Source: Neobacillus kokaensis
GTDB lineage: Bacteria > Bacillota > Bacilli > Bacillales > Cytobacillaceae
DNA length: 64,000 nucleotides
Direction: 5' to 3'
NCBI RefSeq assembly: GCF_014656545.1
Contig: NZ_BNDS01000002.1
Span: 244,871 to 308,870 of the forward strand
The notes beneath the pieces are model-generated. The model did no database searches, was not told the DNA's origin, and was given only the letters and a program-made list of their open reading frames with translations. The first letter of the stretch is position 1; every line of letters starts with the position of its first letter. Of this stretch, positions 44,081 through 53,651 are shown piece by piece. The position numbers were made by a program, and so were the translations under genes.

Positions 44081-46495
44081 TTATCCCCGTAATACTGCTC
44101 CACTTTTTTCTTCCAACGCTGAAAGCACTTTTTCATGAACCTTTGTTACTTCTTCGTCTGTAAGTGTTCGCTCTGGGTCAGCATATTTCAATGAGAAAGC
44201 AATTGATTTCTTGCCTTCTTCCATTTTATCACCTTCATATAAATCAAACACCTGTGCTTCCTTAAGAAGCGGAGCGCCTGCCTCAAGAATGATATTCTTC
44301 AAGGCACCTGACACCGTTTCTTTGTTTGCCACAAGGGCAATGTCTCTTGTGATGGATGGGAAGCGTGGAATCGCAACATAATGTAAGTCTTCGGTTTCCT
44401 CTTCCAATATAGCTTTTAAGGAAAGCTCAAATACGTACGTGTCTTTTAGATCTAAGTCCTTTTGAACACTAGGGTGAACTTGGCCGATAAAACCAATCAC
44501 AGAACCGTTGAGTTTGATTTCTGCTGTTCTTCCCGGGTGCAAGCCGTCAACCTGTGCTTGGACATAGTCTACTTTTTCAGTTATACCTAGCTTTGCAAAC
44601 AGTCCTTCTAAAATTCCTTTTAAAACGAAGAAGTCAACAGGCTTCTTCTCGCCTTGCCAGGAATGATTCGTCCATAGCCCGGTAATTGCCGCTGCCATAT
44701 GCTCTTTTTCATCCGGAAGAGCATCAGCACCATTTGCTAAAAAGACGTTGCCTGTTTCATAAACGGCTAAGCTGTCATTTTGACGGGCGCTATTATACTT
44801 AACAACCTCTAATAGCTGCGGCAATATGCTTAGACGGAGCACACTGCGGTCCTCACTCATTGGCATTGCTAAACGAATCGCTTCACGCTTCTCCAGCGCA
44901 TATTGTGCAGCTTTATCTTCACTCGTTAAAGAATACGTTACTGCCTGATAAAGACCCGCTCCTTCAAGATATTGACGGACAATACGGCGTTTCTTTTGGT
45001 ACGCTGATAACTTTCCTGGTGTTGAGGAGCCAACTGGTAATGTCATTGGTATATTATCGTAACCAAAAAGACGGGCTACTTCCTCCACCAAATCTTCCTC
45101 GATTCTAATATCACCTCGGCGAGTCGGAGCTGTGACAGTAATGGTATTTCCATCGACTGAAGCCTCAAATTGAAGGCGGTCGAAAATTTCTTTCACTTGG
45201 CTCATTTCAAGTTCTGTGCCAAGCACGCGGTTGATTTTTTCAAGAGTAATTGAAACAACAGCTGGTTCAACAGTTAGTGTATCGACTTCAGCAGCACCTT
45301 CTAACACTTTTCCGCCGGCATATTTAGCCATTAGATATGCTGCCCGTTCGCCTGCAATGCGCACGCGGTTTGGATCCACACCTTTTTCAAAACGGGCGCT
45401 GGCTTCACTGCGTAATCCATGGTCTTTCGATGCTTTTCTTACTGTCTGACCATTAAAATAAGCTGCTTCTAATAATACGGTTGTCGTATCCTCGGTAACC
45501 TCTGAATTGGCACCGCCCATGACACCAGCAAGGGCAACAGGTTCTGTTCCATTTGTAATCACAAGATGGTCCGATGTTAATGTACGTTCAACATCATCCA
45601 GCGTTGTAAATTTCTCGCCATCTTGTGCACGGCGGACAAGGATTTCTTTTGATCCAAGACGATCGTAGTCAAACGCATGAAGCGGCTGGCCGTATTCCAG
45701 CAAAATGTAGTTTGTAATATCCACCACATTGTTATGCGGGCGAATTCCCGCAGACATCAAACGAGTCTGCATCCATAACGGTGACGGTGCAATTTTTACA
45801 TTTTTAATAATTTTAGCCACATATAATGGATTATCTTCTCGCGCTTCCACGACAACCTTTACATAATCAGACGCCTTTTCATTTGAAGGTTCAAGACTTG
45901 TTTCCGGAAGCTTTACTTCTCTTCCTAAAATCGCTGCCACTTCATAAGCAACGCCAAGCATGCTTAAGCAATCTGATCTGTTAGGCGTAAGTCCGAGCTC
46001 AAGGACTTCATCATCCCGATTTAATAGAGCTAGGGCATTTGTACCGACTTCTGCATCAGCTGGAAAAACAAAAATCCCTTCCACGTACTCCTTAGGAACA
46101 ATTTTCCCTTCCATACCAAGCTCTTGAAGAGAACAGATCATTCCGTTTGATTCTTCACCGCGGAGCTTTGCTTTTTTTATTTTAAAATTGCCCGGCAATT
46201 TCGCTCCGACAGTAGCGACGGCGACCTTTTGTCCTTTATCAACATTTGGTGCACCGCAGATAATTTGTACCGGCTCTTCAGCACCAATATCTACAAGACA
46301 TTTATTTAATTTATCGGCATTAGGGTGCTGCTCACGTTCAAGCACATGACCAACAACAACTCCTTTAATACCTTCATTTAAAATTTCCACACCTTCTACT
46401 TCAATCCCGCTTTTGGTAATTTTTTCAGCAAGTTCACTAGCTGATACTCCAGTTAAATCAATATAATCCTGGAGCCATTTATATGAAACGAACAT
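44081..46495 (-). CDS. pheT: Phenylalanine-tRNA ligase, beta subunit
   Basis: The larger subunit of the alpha2-beta2 enzyme, 804 residues. N-terminal EMAP/OB domain ([23 protein letters not shown]), the B3/B4 editing region ([39 protein letters not shown]), B5 ([23 protein letters not shown]), a catalytic-like core, and the C-terminal FDX-ACB domain ([41 protein letters not shown]). A repeat copy fills the 140-bp gap to pheS. Located after pheS under the Phe T-box. Confidence 0.97.
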   Translation of the reverse strand: MFVSYKWLQDYIDLTGVSASELAEKITKSGIEVEGVEILNEGIKGVVVGHVLEREQHPNADKLNKCLVDIGAEEPVQIICGAPNVDKGQKVAVATVGAKLPGNFKIKKAKLRGEESNGMICSLQELGMEGKIVPKEYVEGIFVFPADAEVGTNALALLNRDDEVLELGLTPNRSDCLSMLGVAYEVAAILGREVKLPETSLEPSNEKASDYVKVVVEAREDNPLYVAKIIKNVKIAPSPLWMQTRLMSAGIRPHNNVVDITNYILLEYGQPLHAFDYDRLGSKEILVRRAQDGEKFTTLDDVERTLTSDHLVITNGTEPVALAGVMGGANSEVTEDTTTVLLEAAYFNGQTVRKASKDHGLRSEASARFEKGVDPNRVRIAGERAAYLMAKYAGGKVLEGAAEVDTLTVEPAVVSITLEKINRVLGTELEMSQVKEIFDRLQFEASVDGNTITVTAPTRRGDIRIEEDLVEEVARLFGYDNIPMTLPVGSSTPGKLSAYQKKRRIVRQYLEGAGLYQAVTYSLTSEDKAAQYALEKREAIRLAMPMSEDRSVLRLSILPQLLEVVKYNSARQNDSLAVYETGNVFLANGADALPDEKEHMAAAITGLWTNHSWQGEKKPVDFFVLKGILEGLFAKLGITEKVDYVQAQVDGLHPGRTAEIKLNGSVIGFIGQVHPSVQKDLDLKDTYVFELSLKAILEEETEDLHYVAIPRFPSITRDIALVANKETVSGALKNIILEAGAPLLKEAQVFDLYEGDKMEEGKKSIAFSLKYADPERTLTDEEVTKVHEKVLSALEEKSGAVLRG

Positions 46496-46519
46496 ATATT
46501 TCTACCTCCTATTATCCAG

Positions 46520-46632
46520 GCCCAACGCCTAGGGGCTCGAGGTCACAAGCCAATCCGTTAAGAAGGCTAAAGAACAGCCTTCTCTCCGGCTCGTCTTGTG
46601 CTTGTCGCCCCTGGGCAAAGCGCTTCAGCATT
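46520..46632 (-). repeat. Bacillus intergenic repeat element, copy B
   Basis: Diverged inverted copy of the element at 40318-40448. Shared blocks on the minus strand include GACAAGCACAAGACGAGCC, GAAGGCTG...CAGCCTTCTT-like arms, GGCTTGTGACCTCGAG and GGCGTTGGG. It lies between pheS and pheT, inside the operon, so the RNA hairpin it can form (AAGGCTG with CAGCCTT) lies in the message. Confidence 0.75.
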
Positions 46633-46635
46633 TAA

Positions 46636-47673
46636 TTATTCTTCGACCGCGAACTGTTTTAAGAAACGTACATCATTTGTATAGAAATGACGGATATCAT
46701 CTATACCGTATTTCAACATGGCAATCCGTTCTGGACCCATTCCAAAGGCAAAGCCATTGTATTTTTTCGAATCATAGCCAGCCATTTCCAGCACGTTCGG
46801 ATGTACCATGCCTGCACCAAGGATTTCAATCCAGCCAGTTTGTTTACAAACGTTACAGCCGTGGCCGCCGCACATTTTACAAGAAATGTCCATTTCAACA
46901 GATGGTTCTGTAAATGGGAAAAAGCTTGGACGCAGTCTGATTTCACGGTCTTCCCCAAACATTTTCTTAGCAAATACTTCTAATGTCCCTTTCAGGTCGC
47001 TCATGCGGATGTTTTCACCGACAACTAACCCTTCAATTTGCATGAATTGGTGGGAGTGTGTTGCATCGTCATTATCGCGGCGATACACTTTACCAGGGCA
47101 AATAATCTTGATTGGCCCCTTCCCTTCATGCTTTTCCATCGTCCGTGCCTGTACTGGAGATGTATGAGTACGCAATAATATTTCTTCCGTAATATAGAAA
47201 GAATCCTGCATGTCGCGGGCTGGGTGTCCTTTAGGCAGGTTAAGTGCTTCGAAATTGTAATAGTCCTGCTCCACCTCCGGACCTTCTGCTACCTCATAGC
47301 CCATGCCGATAAATAAGTCTTCAATTTCTTCAATAATCTTTGTTAACGGGTGATGGTTTCCTACTTTTACTGGGCGTCCTGGCAATGTAACATCAATGGT
47401 TTCGGATGCCAGCTTCGCTTGAACCGCTGCTTCCTCAAGATCAGCTTGTTTGGCCTCAATTTTTACCGCTATCGCCTCGCGTACTTCGTTGGCAAGTGCC
47501 CCCATTACTGGGCGCTCCTCCGCTGACAGCTTACCCATTCCTCTTAATACTTCGGTGATTGGACCTTTTTTTCCTAAGTAAGCAACGCGGATATCATTCA
47601 ATTCCTTTAAGCTTGCAGACTGTTCAACCTTTTGAATCGCTTCTGCCTGCAGCTCCTTTAAACGCTCTTGCAT
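46636..47673 (-). CDS. pheS: Phenylalanine-tRNA ligase, alpha subunit
   Basis: Catalytic subunit, 345 residues. An N-terminal coiled coil ([17 protein letters not shown]...) contacts the tRNA; class II motifs follow: [14 protein letters not shown], motif 2 [21 protein letters not shown], and motif 3 [24 protein letters not shown] precedes ATG. Preceded by a Phe T-box and followed by pheT. Confidence 0.97.
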   Translation of the reverse strand: MQERLKELQAEAIQKVEQSASLKELNDIRVAYLGKKGPITEVLRGMGKLSAEERPVMGALANEVREAIAVKIEAKQADLEEAAVQAKLASETIDVTLPGRPVKVGNHHPLTKIIEEIEDLFIGMGYEVAEGPEVEQDYYNFEALNLPKGHPARDMQDSFYITEEILLRTHTSPVQARTMEKHEGKGPIKIICPGKVYRRDNDDATHSHQFMQIEGLVVGENIRMSDLKGTLEVFAKKMFGEDREIRLRPSFFPFTEPSVEMDISCKMCGGHGCNVCKQTGWIEILGAGMVHPNVLEMAGYDSKKYNGFAFGMGPERIAMLKYGIDDIRHFYTNDVRFLKQFAVEE

Positions 47674-47694
47674 GTCTATTCCTCCTTATAATTT

Positions 47695-47755
47695 GGTGTC
47701 AGGCACCGCCAAAAGCGGAAGCGCCTTGGTCAGGCACTGTAGCTGGACAATGTAA
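47695..47755. repeat. Repeat fragments upstream of pheS (GGTGTCAGGCACC and AGCGGAAGCGCC)
   Basis: GGTGTCAGGCACC (47695-47707) is the outer arm of the 43-bp palindrome. It is joined to AAAAGCGGAAGCGCCTTGG (47711-47729) and GTAGCTGGACA, which are the ends of the larger intergenic repeat. The two families abut here in the leader between the T-box terminator and pheS. Confidence 0.6.
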
Positions 47756-47760
47756 AAAAA

Positions 47761-48043
47761 CAAAAAAACCCCATCCCCAAAAAGGGACGAGGTTTACAGT
47801 CGCGGTACCACCCTTATAAACACCGATGTATGACACTAGTGTTCACTTCATTTGGATAACGGCTTTTCGCCGATGCATCTTTACACGAAAAGCGGAAGCG
47901 CCGTGGTCCCGATGCCAACTCTGGAGGTGAACTTCTCATACCGTTTCCATAAAAGTGCTTCCAGTCGCGGCACTTTCTCCCTAGATGGTCAGACAAGGTA
48001 TGGTACTTTTCTCCGTCATCGTCTTTTATATTCATTAACATTG
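47761..48043 (-). promoter_or_regulatory. T-box leader of pheST (specifier UUC, Phe)
   Basis: The T-box GGGTGGTACCGCG is at 47801-47813 on the minus strand, and the terminator (stem 47768-47794) ends in TTTTTTTG. In Stem I the specifier TTC is followed by ACCTCC (GAGAAGTTCACCTCC), which codes for phenylalanine. Uncharged tRNA(Phe) should block termination. AAAAGCGGAAGCGCCGTGGTC, matching the intergenic repeat, lies at 47887-47907 between Stem I and the antiterminator, so a repeat has settled inside the regulator. Confidence 0.9.
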
Positions 48044-48049
48044 TTAATT

Positions 48050-48078
48050 ATTATATAATAATTTTTCGAACCTTTCAA
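48050..48078 (-). promoter_or_regulatory. Sigma-A promoter of pheST
   Basis: On the minus strand TTGAAA (48073-48078) and TATAAT (48050-48055) are 17 bp apart, directly upstream of the T-box. Confidence 0.8.
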
Positions 48079-48089
48079 ACAAGTTTCGC

Positions 48090-48842
48090 CTATTTTTTCA
48101 AATAATATAACAAGATTCCTGTAGCAACAGCGACATTCAGTGATTCGCTCTTGCCGTATATCGGAATATAAAGATTTCCTGTGGTCATGGAAAGCAAATC
48201 TTTATTTACACCGCTGCCTTCATTACCTACCATTAAGCCAAATGCTTCACTTTGTAAAATATCAGTATATGTGGACGCCCCTTCAAGTGCTGTTCCATAA
48301 ACAGGAATATTTTTTCCTTTTAGCTCCTGAATCCAATCCTCCAAATCACCTCTGATAATCGGCAGGTGAAAATGGCTTCCTTGTGCTGACCTCAATACTT
48401 TAGAATTATATATATCAACACTTCCCCGGCCGACTATAACAGCATCTATTCCGGCAGCATCCGCGGTCCGAATCATCGTTCCTAAATTACCGGGGTCTTG
48501 AACAGCATCTATCAGTAGAAATGTCTTCGCAGCCGAAAGCCCGCTCCCCGGCTTTGGCTGACGACAGATTGCATAGATGCCTTGCGGTGTTTCTGTTTCC
48601 GACAGCGAATTAGCTATTTCCTCGGTAACCATAATAACTTCTGTAGATCCCATCTCTAAACGCGGAGGAAGCCCAATTTTCTCCGACACGATTATCTCTA
48701 AAACTTGCTCTTCTTTAAGCGCCTCCTCGACCAAATGAAAGCCTTCGATTAGAAATGTACCGGAACGATCACGTTCTTTTTTGGTTAATAGCTTTTTCCA
48801 TTGCTTTACTTGTGGATTTTGTAACGATTGGATGTATTTCAA
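48090..48842 (-). CDS. ysgA: TrmH/SpoU-family RNA 2'-O-methyltransferase (YsgA)
   Basis: A 250-residue SPOUT methyltransferase: an N-terminal substrate-binding domain (KYIQSLQNPQVKQWKKL; LIEGFHLVEEAL), then the knotted domain with motif 1 DPGNLGTMIRTADAAG, motif 2 LMVGNEGSGV and motif 3 IPIYGKSESLNVAVATGI. Probably modifies rRNA. TTG start (48842) with AAAGGGG upstream. Neighbours pheS and sspI as in B. subtilis. Confidence 0.92.
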   Translation of the reverse strand: MKYIQSLQNPQVKQWKKLLTKKERDRSGTFLIEGFHLVEEALKEEQVLEIIVSEKIGLPPRLEMGSTEVIMVTEEIANSLSETETPQGIYAICRQPKPGSGLSAAKTFLLIDAVQDPGNLGTMIRTADAAGIDAVIVGRGSVDIYNSKVLRSAQGSHFHLPIIRGDLEDWIQELKGKNIPVYGTALEGASTYTDILQSEAFGLMVGNEGSGVNKDLLSMTTGNLYIPIYGKSESLNVAVATGILLYYLKK

Positions 48843-48894
48843 TGTTTTTTCCCCTTTAATATGCTTTTGATTTTAATATTATATCTAAAATACA

Positions 48895-48924
48895 TAATAA
48901 CAACAAAAATAGAAAATCATATTA
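48895..48924 (+). promoter_or_regulatory. Candidate sigma-G promoter of sspI
   Basis: CATATTA (48918-48924) fits the sigma-G -10 CATNNTA; a weak AATA-type -35 ends at 48899-48900, 17-18 bp away. sspI is a forespore gene in B. subtilis. The -35 match is poor. Confidence 0.35.
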
Positions 48925-48957
48925 TTGAAATGCAGGTTAATAAAGGAGTGTGTTGAG

Positions 48958-49167
48958 ATGAATTTAAATTTGCGAAATGCCGTAATTCACAATGTTTCCG
49001 GTAATACGCAGGATCAATTAGAAGATACAATTGTTGATGCAATTCAAAGCGGTGAGGAGAAAATGCTGCCTGGCCTTGGGGTTCTATTTGAAGTTATTTG
49101 GCAAAACTCCTCCGAAACTGATAAAAAAGAAATGCTTACAACCCTTGAAAATGGGTTAAAGCGATAA
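48958..49167 (+). CDS. sspI: Small acid-soluble spore protein I
   Basis: Minor SASP of the spore core, 69 residues. The sequence [24 protein letters not shown] and [17 protein letters not shown] are the SspI signature (key parts quoted). Its length fits B. subtilis SspI (71). ATG 48958 has AAAGGAG upstream; a longer in-frame start at 48925 is not supported. A terminator follows. Confidence 0.95.
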   Translation: MNLNLRNAVIHNVSGNTQDQLEDTIVDAIQSGEEKMLPGLGVLFEVIWQNSSETDKKEMLTTLENGLKR

Positions 49168-49175
49168 TTTTATTG

Positions 49176-49208
49176 AAACTGTCGATCATTACATCGGCAG
49201 TTTTTATT
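49176..49208 (+). terminator. Terminator after sspI
   Basis: An 11-bp stem (AAACTGTCGAT with ATCGGCAGTTT, with a G-U pair) followed by TTATTTTT on the plus strand. Confidence 0.85.
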
Positions 49209-49269
49209 TTTAAAAAGCTTGGGCTATTTTTCCAAGCGTTTTAGCTTAAAAGACATTTATCTCCTATAA

Positions 49270-49311
49270 AAAAGTAAAAATCCCCGGCACCAAGGAGGTA
49301 TCGGAGATTCA
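49270..49311 (-). terminator. Terminator after ysdC
   Basis: An 8-bp stem (AATCTCCG with CCGGGGATT) and a GC-rich loop are followed by TTTTACTTTTTT on the minus strand. Confidence 0.75.
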
Positions 49312-49319
49312 AAAGCTTT

Positions 49320-50405
49320 TTATTCAAACGTAATCTTATCAACCGTCTCACGGTCAAGTCGTTTAATCACTTCTACAATTAACTTCACGGCATTTTCAAA
49401 ATCATCACGGTGAAGCATGGCTGCATGTGAGTGAATATAACGGGTTGCAATCGTAATCGCAAGAGCTGGTACACCGTTATGAGTTAAATGAATGGATCCA
49501 GCATCTGTCCCGCCGCCTGGGATAGATTCGAATTGATAAGGAATATTCAACTCATCCGCAACATTGGTTACAAAATCTCTCAAACCTTTGTGGGATACCA
49601 TCGAAGCATCGTAGACCACAATTTGCGGGCCTTTGCCCATTTTACTCATTGCTTCTTTTTCAGAAATCCCCGGCGTATCACCAGCAATACCAACGTCAAC
49701 TGCAAAGCCGATATCAGGCTCAATTTTGTAAGTAGCTGTTTTCGCACCGCGAAGACCTACTTCCTCCTGTACAGCCCCAACACCATAAACAACATTCGGA
49801 TGGTCAACACCTTCCAGCTGTTTCAAGACATCAATTGCAATCGCACAGCCGATGCGGTTATCCCATGCTTTTGCTAGCAGCATCTTCTCATTATTCATGA
49901 CTGTAAATTCGAAGTAAGGCACAACCATATCGCCAGGGCGAACACCCCATCCTTCAGCTTCTTCACGGCTGGCCGCACCGATATCAATAAACATATCTTT
50001 AATCTCTACTGGCTTCTTGCGTGCTTCTGGTGATAATATATGCGGTGGTTTTGAGCCAATCACACCGGTTACATCGCCTTTTCTAGTTACAATTGTCACA
50101 CGCTGTGCGAGCATTACCTGCCCCCACCATCCGCCAACAGGCTGGAAGCGTAAGAATCCTTTATCATCAATTTTCGTTACCATAAAGCCGACTTCATCCA
50201 AGTGGCCGGCCACCATAATTTTTGGGCCACCTTCTTTTCCAACCTTCTTAGCAATCAAGCTGCCAAGGCCGTCAGTTGAGATTTCATCTGCAAATGGCTC
50301 TATGTACTTCTTCATAACGTCGCGTACTTCACGCTCATTGCCGGGTATTCCTTTTGCATCGGTTAAATCCTTCAGCATCGATAATGTTTCATCTAACTTT
50401 GCCAT
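49320..50405 (-). CDS. ysdC: M42-family aminopeptidase (YsdC)
   Basis: A 361-residue cytosolic metallopeptidase of the glutamyl aminopeptidase/tetrahedral family. Metal-binding motifs: [11 protein letters not shown] (His near 68), [11 protein letters not shown] (Asp near 180), [11 protein letters not shown] (Glu-Glu catalytic), and [13 protein letters not shown] at the end. The B. subtilis relatives YsdC, YtoP and YhfE are similar; position beside sspI and ysdA supports ysdC. AAAGGGGG precedes ATG. Confidence 0.92.
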   Translation of the reverse strand: MAKLDETLSMLKDLTDAKGIPGNEREVRDVMKKYIEPFADEISTDGLGSLIAKKVGKEGGPKIMVAGHLDEVGFMVTKIDDKGFLRFQPVGGWWGQVMLAQRVTIVTRKGDVTGVIGSKPPHILSPEARKKPVEIKDMFIDIGAASREEAEGWGVRPGDMVVPYFEFTVMNNEKMLLAKAWDNRIGCAIAIDVLKQLEGVDHPNVVYGVGAVQEEVGLRGAKTATYKIEPDIGFAVDVGIAGDTPGISEKEAMSKMGKGPQIVVYDASMVSHKGLRDFVTNVADELNIPYQFESIPGGGTDAGSIHLTHNGVPALAITIATRYIHSHAAMLHRDDFENAVKLIVEVIKRLDRETVDKITFE

Positions 50406-50549
50406 TTATTTGCCCCCTTTTTCTATTTTTGTAACCGTATTAATTATATCGAAGTTCAAAATAGTTTTACAAATTTTTGCATAAATACTTATTTTGTTAT
50501 CTTTGATAATTTACTTCATTTTGTTGAAAATATGACTTTGACCTTAAGG

Positions 50550-50981
50550 TTATTTTACAATTAATACCGGACATGCGGCCTTTTGCACAACGTGATGGCT
50601 GACACTTCCCAAATATAATTCCTTTAGCCCGCTTAACCCCCTGCTCCCCATGATAATAAGGTCTGAATTATTTTCCTTGGCAAATTCCAAAATCATTTTC
50701 GACGGATCCCCATCTAATACAATGGTTCGCGTTCTATTTGGAAGTAATGCTAATTTTTCCTTTATTGTGGTTTGTAATTCCGCTGCAGCTCTCCGTTGAG
50801 ATTCCTGCTGAAGTTCAACATTATAAACGGGTTTTCCAGTAATTTCATTATTAACAACTGTGAGCACATCTAATTCAATTCTTTTATCCTGTTCTATAAG
50901 CTTTATAGCCATTTCCAAGGCTTTTTGACTCAATACAGAACCGTCAAAAGGCACTACTATTCTCGAATAAATAGTTAACAT
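50550..50981 (-). CDS. Universal stress protein (UspA family)
   Basis: A 143-residue protein of the UspA fold with the ATP-binding GSRGLSGLKELYLGSVSHHVV (G-2x-G-9x-G-S/T type) at about 110-130, and VVPFDGSVLSQKAL at the N-terminus. ATG 50981 has AAGGAG 9 nt upstream; an extension earlier is in frame but has none. Possible dimeric stress protein; target unknown. It lies between dut and ysdC, a non-B. subtilis insertion. Confidence 0.88.
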   Translation of the reverse strand: MLTIYSRIVVPFDGSVLSQKALEMAIKLIEQDKRIELDVLTVVNNEITGKPVYNVELQQESQRRAAAELQTTIKEKLALLPNRTRTIVLDGDPSKMILEFAKENNSDLIIMGSRGLSGLKELYLGSVSHHVVQKAACPVLIVK

Positions 50982-51289
50982 AACTACCAACTCCTTGTAA
51001 ACTTTTATCATTACTACTATTATTATACATAAGGAAGCTTTTACTTCAGTTACAAAAATTTACTCAAAATGGTCAATCTGGTGACAAATTCATCCTAAGA
51101 AGGATACACTTCAAACAGTAATCCTTACAACCTGTGCAATTAATTACTTCATTTTAAAACTATCTACACCATACTTTCCACATGAATCGACTGTATAAAA
51201 TATTACTTAAACATATTTGAAAACATTTCCACTTTCTATTCCCGCAAGCAAGTATCTTAGCTTTTTAAAAGAACAGGATAATTTTCTTA

Positions 51290-51727
51290 TTATTTAATAC
51301 CTGAAGACCCAAAGCCCCCCGCACCTCTTTCGGAATCAGATAACTCTTCAACTTGTGTGATATGTACTGTTGCAACTGGGGCAATTACCATTTGAGCGAT
51401 TCTCATTTGCTTTTCTACTTTAAACTCTTTTTTACCATGGTTGATTAATATGACATTGATTTCCCCCCTGTAACCCTCATCAATCGTACCAGGACTATTT
51501 AGTACAGTTACTGAATGTTTTAATGCTAAGCCGCTTCTCGGTCTTACCTGCGCTTCAGTCCCTTCAGGCAGTTCTATAATAATCCCTGTACTAATCAGTT
51601 CTGCTTCTCCAGGCTTAATTAGTTTTTCCTCTACTGAAAATAAATCCAACCCAGCATCTCCTGGATTAGCTTGGTAGGGTAAAGCAGCATCCTTATGTGT
51701 TAATTTGACCTTTAAGTTATAATCCAA
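51290..51727 (-). CDS. dut: Deoxyuridine 5'-triphosphate nucleotidohydrolase (dUTPase)
   Basis: Hydrolyses dUTP to dUMP, keeping uracil out of DNA. The 145-residue protein has all five trimeric dUTPase motifs: [20 protein letters not shown] (2), [20 protein letters not shown] (3), [11 protein letters not shown] (4), [10 protein letters not shown] (5). TTG start with AAAGGAG upstream. In B. subtilis dUTPases are phage-borne; here it is beside ysdA and the L35-L20 genes, in the spot where ysdB would be. No phage genes are nearby. Confidence 0.95.
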   Translation of the reverse strand: MDYNLKVKLTHKDAALPYQANPGDAGLDLFSVEEKLIKPGEAELISTGIIIELPEGTEAQVRPRSGLALKHSVTVLNSPGTIDEGYRGEINVILINHGKKEFKVEKQMRIAQMVIAPVATVHITQVEELSDSERGAGGFGSSGIK

Positions 51728-51729
51728 CG

Positions 51730-52005
51730 TTAAAACACTCCTTTTATTTTTAAAAAAACAATTATTTCAATAAGTGCAAGGATCGGAAAACCAATTTTAA
51801 AGCCAAAATGCTTAGTTTTATGCCGGAAAAATTGCATCCCTGCCGATGTTCCAACAGCGCCGCCAAACAGCGCAACAAGCCATAATGTCCTTTCAGATAT
51901 TCGGTATTGATGCTTCTTAGCACGGCTTTTATCCTCTCCCATGATCCAAAAACCAGCAATATTCATGATTAAAAGAGCCGCGGATAGTAAAGTTTGTCCA
52001 TCCAT
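51730..52005 (-). CDS. ysdA: DUF1294 membrane protein (YsdA)
   Basis: A 91-residue membrane protein of the YsdA/DUF1294 type with three hydrophobic stretches and the family pattern [28 protein letters not shown]...[10 protein letters not shown] (key parts: [12 protein letters not shown] and [11 protein letters not shown]). Function unknown. It is next to the rpmI-rplT operon, its usual context. ATG has GGGGG upstream. Confidence 0.88.
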   Translation of the reverse strand: MDGQTLLSAALLIMNIAGFWIMGEDKSRAKKHQYRISERTLWLVALFGGAVGTSAGMQFFRHKTKHFGFKIGFPILALIEIIVFLKIKGVF

Positions 52006-52033
52006 TCCCAGGGGAACCCCCTCTCCCTTATAG

Positions 52034-52062
52034 AAAAAGCCATCCTCGTCATAGAGAATGGC
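52034..52062 (-). terminator. Terminator after rplT
   Basis: A 9-bp stem (GCCATTCTC with GAGGATGGC) and T tract on the minus strand, downstream of rplT. A 12-bp palindrome GCGCCTAGGCGC at 52074-52085 lies between rplT and this stem. Confidence 0.8.
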
Positions 52063-52092
52063 CTTTATATGCAGCGCCTAGGCGCTTTTGCT

Positions 52093-52464
<372 letters not shown>

Positions 52465-52486
52465 CTAATAAATCGAAACTCTCGAA

Positions 52487-52687
52487 TTACTTCATGTTAG
52501 TTAATAAAGAACGAATGCGCTTGTAATCACCAGTTGAAACAACAGCTGATTTACGTAGTTTACGTTTTGCTTTTGTAGATTTATTTGCGAATAAGTGGCT
52601 AGTATAAGCGTGATCACGCTTTAATTTACCAGATCCAGTCTTTTTGAAACGCTTTGCAGCGCCGCGGTGTGTTTTCATTTTTGGCAT
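52487..52687 (-). CDS. rpmI: 50S ribosomal protein L35
   Basis: A 66-residue basic ribosomal protein, [18 protein letters not shown] start and [19 protein letters not shown] ending (key parts). GGAGGATATC before ATG. 16 bp after infC and 34 bp before rplT. Confidence 0.97.
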   Translation of the reverse strand: MPKMKTHRGAAKRFKKTGSGKLKRDHAYTSHLFANKSTKAKRKLRKSAVVSTGDYKRIRSLLTNMK

Positions 52688-52703
52688 TGGGATATCCTCC
52701 TTA

Positions 52704-53219
52704 TTACTTTTCGATTTTCGGTGCTAAAACGAGGAACATGCTGCGGCCATCCATTTTAGGATGTGACTCAATTGCAGCTACTTCCTTGCACTCTTGGGCA
52801 AACCGGTCTAGTACCTTCTGACCGATTTCTTTATGGGTAATCGCACGACCCTTGAAACGGATAGAAGCTTTTACCTTATCGCCTTTTTCCAAAAACTTAA
52901 TTGCATTGCGAAGCTTTGTATTAAAATCGTGCTCATCAATTGTTGGACTTAAACGCACTTCTTTAGTGGTGATGATCTTTTGATTTTTACGAGCTTCTTT
53001 TTCTTTCTTTTGCTGCTCGAATTTGAATTTGCCGTAGTCCATAATCCGGGCTACCGGAGGCTTTGCATTTGCTGCCACAAGCACTAAATCAAGATTCACT
53101 CTTCCGGCAATCTCCAGCGCTTCGTTTTTAGATTTAATTCCTAATTGTTCGCCGTTTTGATCAATTAGGCGAACTTCACGAGCGCGAATACCCTCATTTA
53201 ACAACATGTCTTTGCTAAT
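52704..53219 (-). CDS. infC: Translation initiation factor IF-3 (AUU start)
   Basis: Binds the 30S subunit and checks start codons. The 171-residue protein has the N-terminal domain ([22 protein letters not shown]), a KNQK linker, and the C-terminal domain ([30 protein letters not shown]). Start set at ATT 53219, followed by AGC AAA GAC ATG: GGAGGTG is 7 nt upstream and B. subtilis infC also starts at AUU, a codon IF3 itself discriminates against. The longer in-frame reading has no ribosome binding site. Confidence 0.95.
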   Translation of the reverse strand: MSKDMLLNEGIRAREVRLIDQNGEQLGIKSKNEALEIAGRVNLDLVLVAANAKPPVARIMDYGKFKFEQQKKEKEARKNQKIITTKEVRLSPTIDEHDFNTKLRNAIKFLEKGDKVKASIRFKGRAITHKEIGQKVLDRFAQECKEVAAIESHPKMDGRSMFLVLAPKIEK

Positions 53220-53362
53220 AGTTAGCCACCTCCAAGGTTTAATCACGAATACAGCTTGGGTCAAGAATCTCTCAGGCCGACGCTTCCAACCTGACTAATG
53301 ACACTATATTGTTTGAACAGGCTGATTATGTTTTTTTGCAATCTAGTAAGAAGAATGGCAAA

Positions 53363-53515
53363 TAAAAAAGTGCGGATGTTTGCACCCACACTTAACGAAC
53401 ATAGTTAATAAAACTAAAAGTCCTTGTTAAACCTGGCAACTGCTCTACTAGCGTCAATCAGGTGAGAAGCGGGTGCTTCTTCTTTTCCCAAAAATTCGTA
53501 TTCAATTTTTGTACC
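53363..53515 (-). promoter_or_regulatory. L20 leader and attenuator of infC-rpmI-rplT
   Basis: The leader RNA contains GAAGCACCCGCTTCTCACC, GACGCTAGTAGAGCAG and TTGCCAGGTTT, the blocks of the Bacillus L20 leader, and ends in an attenuator: an 11-bp stem (AAGTGTGGGTG with CATCCGCACTT) followed by TTTTTTATT (53362-53393). L20 binding to the leader is known to trigger termination in B. subtilis. The remaining 5' region (53265-53362) leads to infC without an obvious gene. Confidence 0.85.
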
Positions 53516-53520
53516 TTGTA

Positions 53521-53550
53521 ACTATACCATATTAAAAGACATAATGTCAA
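53521..53550 (-). promoter_or_regulatory. Sigma-A promoter of infC-rpmI-rplT
   Basis: On the minus strand TTGACA (53545-53550) and TATAGT (53521-53526) are 18 bp apart, with TGG before the -10 (extended -10). Very strong promoter just upstream of the L20 leader. Confidence 0.85.
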
Positions 53551-53651
53551 ATGAACTTAAGTACGACAACGAGATTTATTTTAACAAGAAACTAAAAATT
53601 ATTCAACAGTTTTTTAAACAAAAGGGAGGAATGAATCCTCCCTTCTAATTG

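Noticed and set aside
43894..44163. Open frame across locus 4 with LSA heptads as a protein gene
   Set aside because: No ribosome binding site, the repeat step breaks the frame, it runs antisense into pheT, and the composition simply reflects the 21-bp unit.
46596..46983. Plus-strand frames opposite pheS
   Set aside because: Shadow frames of a highly conserved synthetase gene; no ribosome binding sites.
47814..48041. 75-codon frame before pheS
   Set aside because: Lies wholly in the Phe T-box leader.
51290..51727. dUTPase as a prophage remnant
   Set aside because: No phage genes, attachment sites or sharp composition change nearby.
52074..52085. GCGCCTAGGCGC palindrome as a regulatory operator
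   Set aside because: It sits after rplT and before a terminator; a 12-bp palindrome alone is not enough to name an operator.
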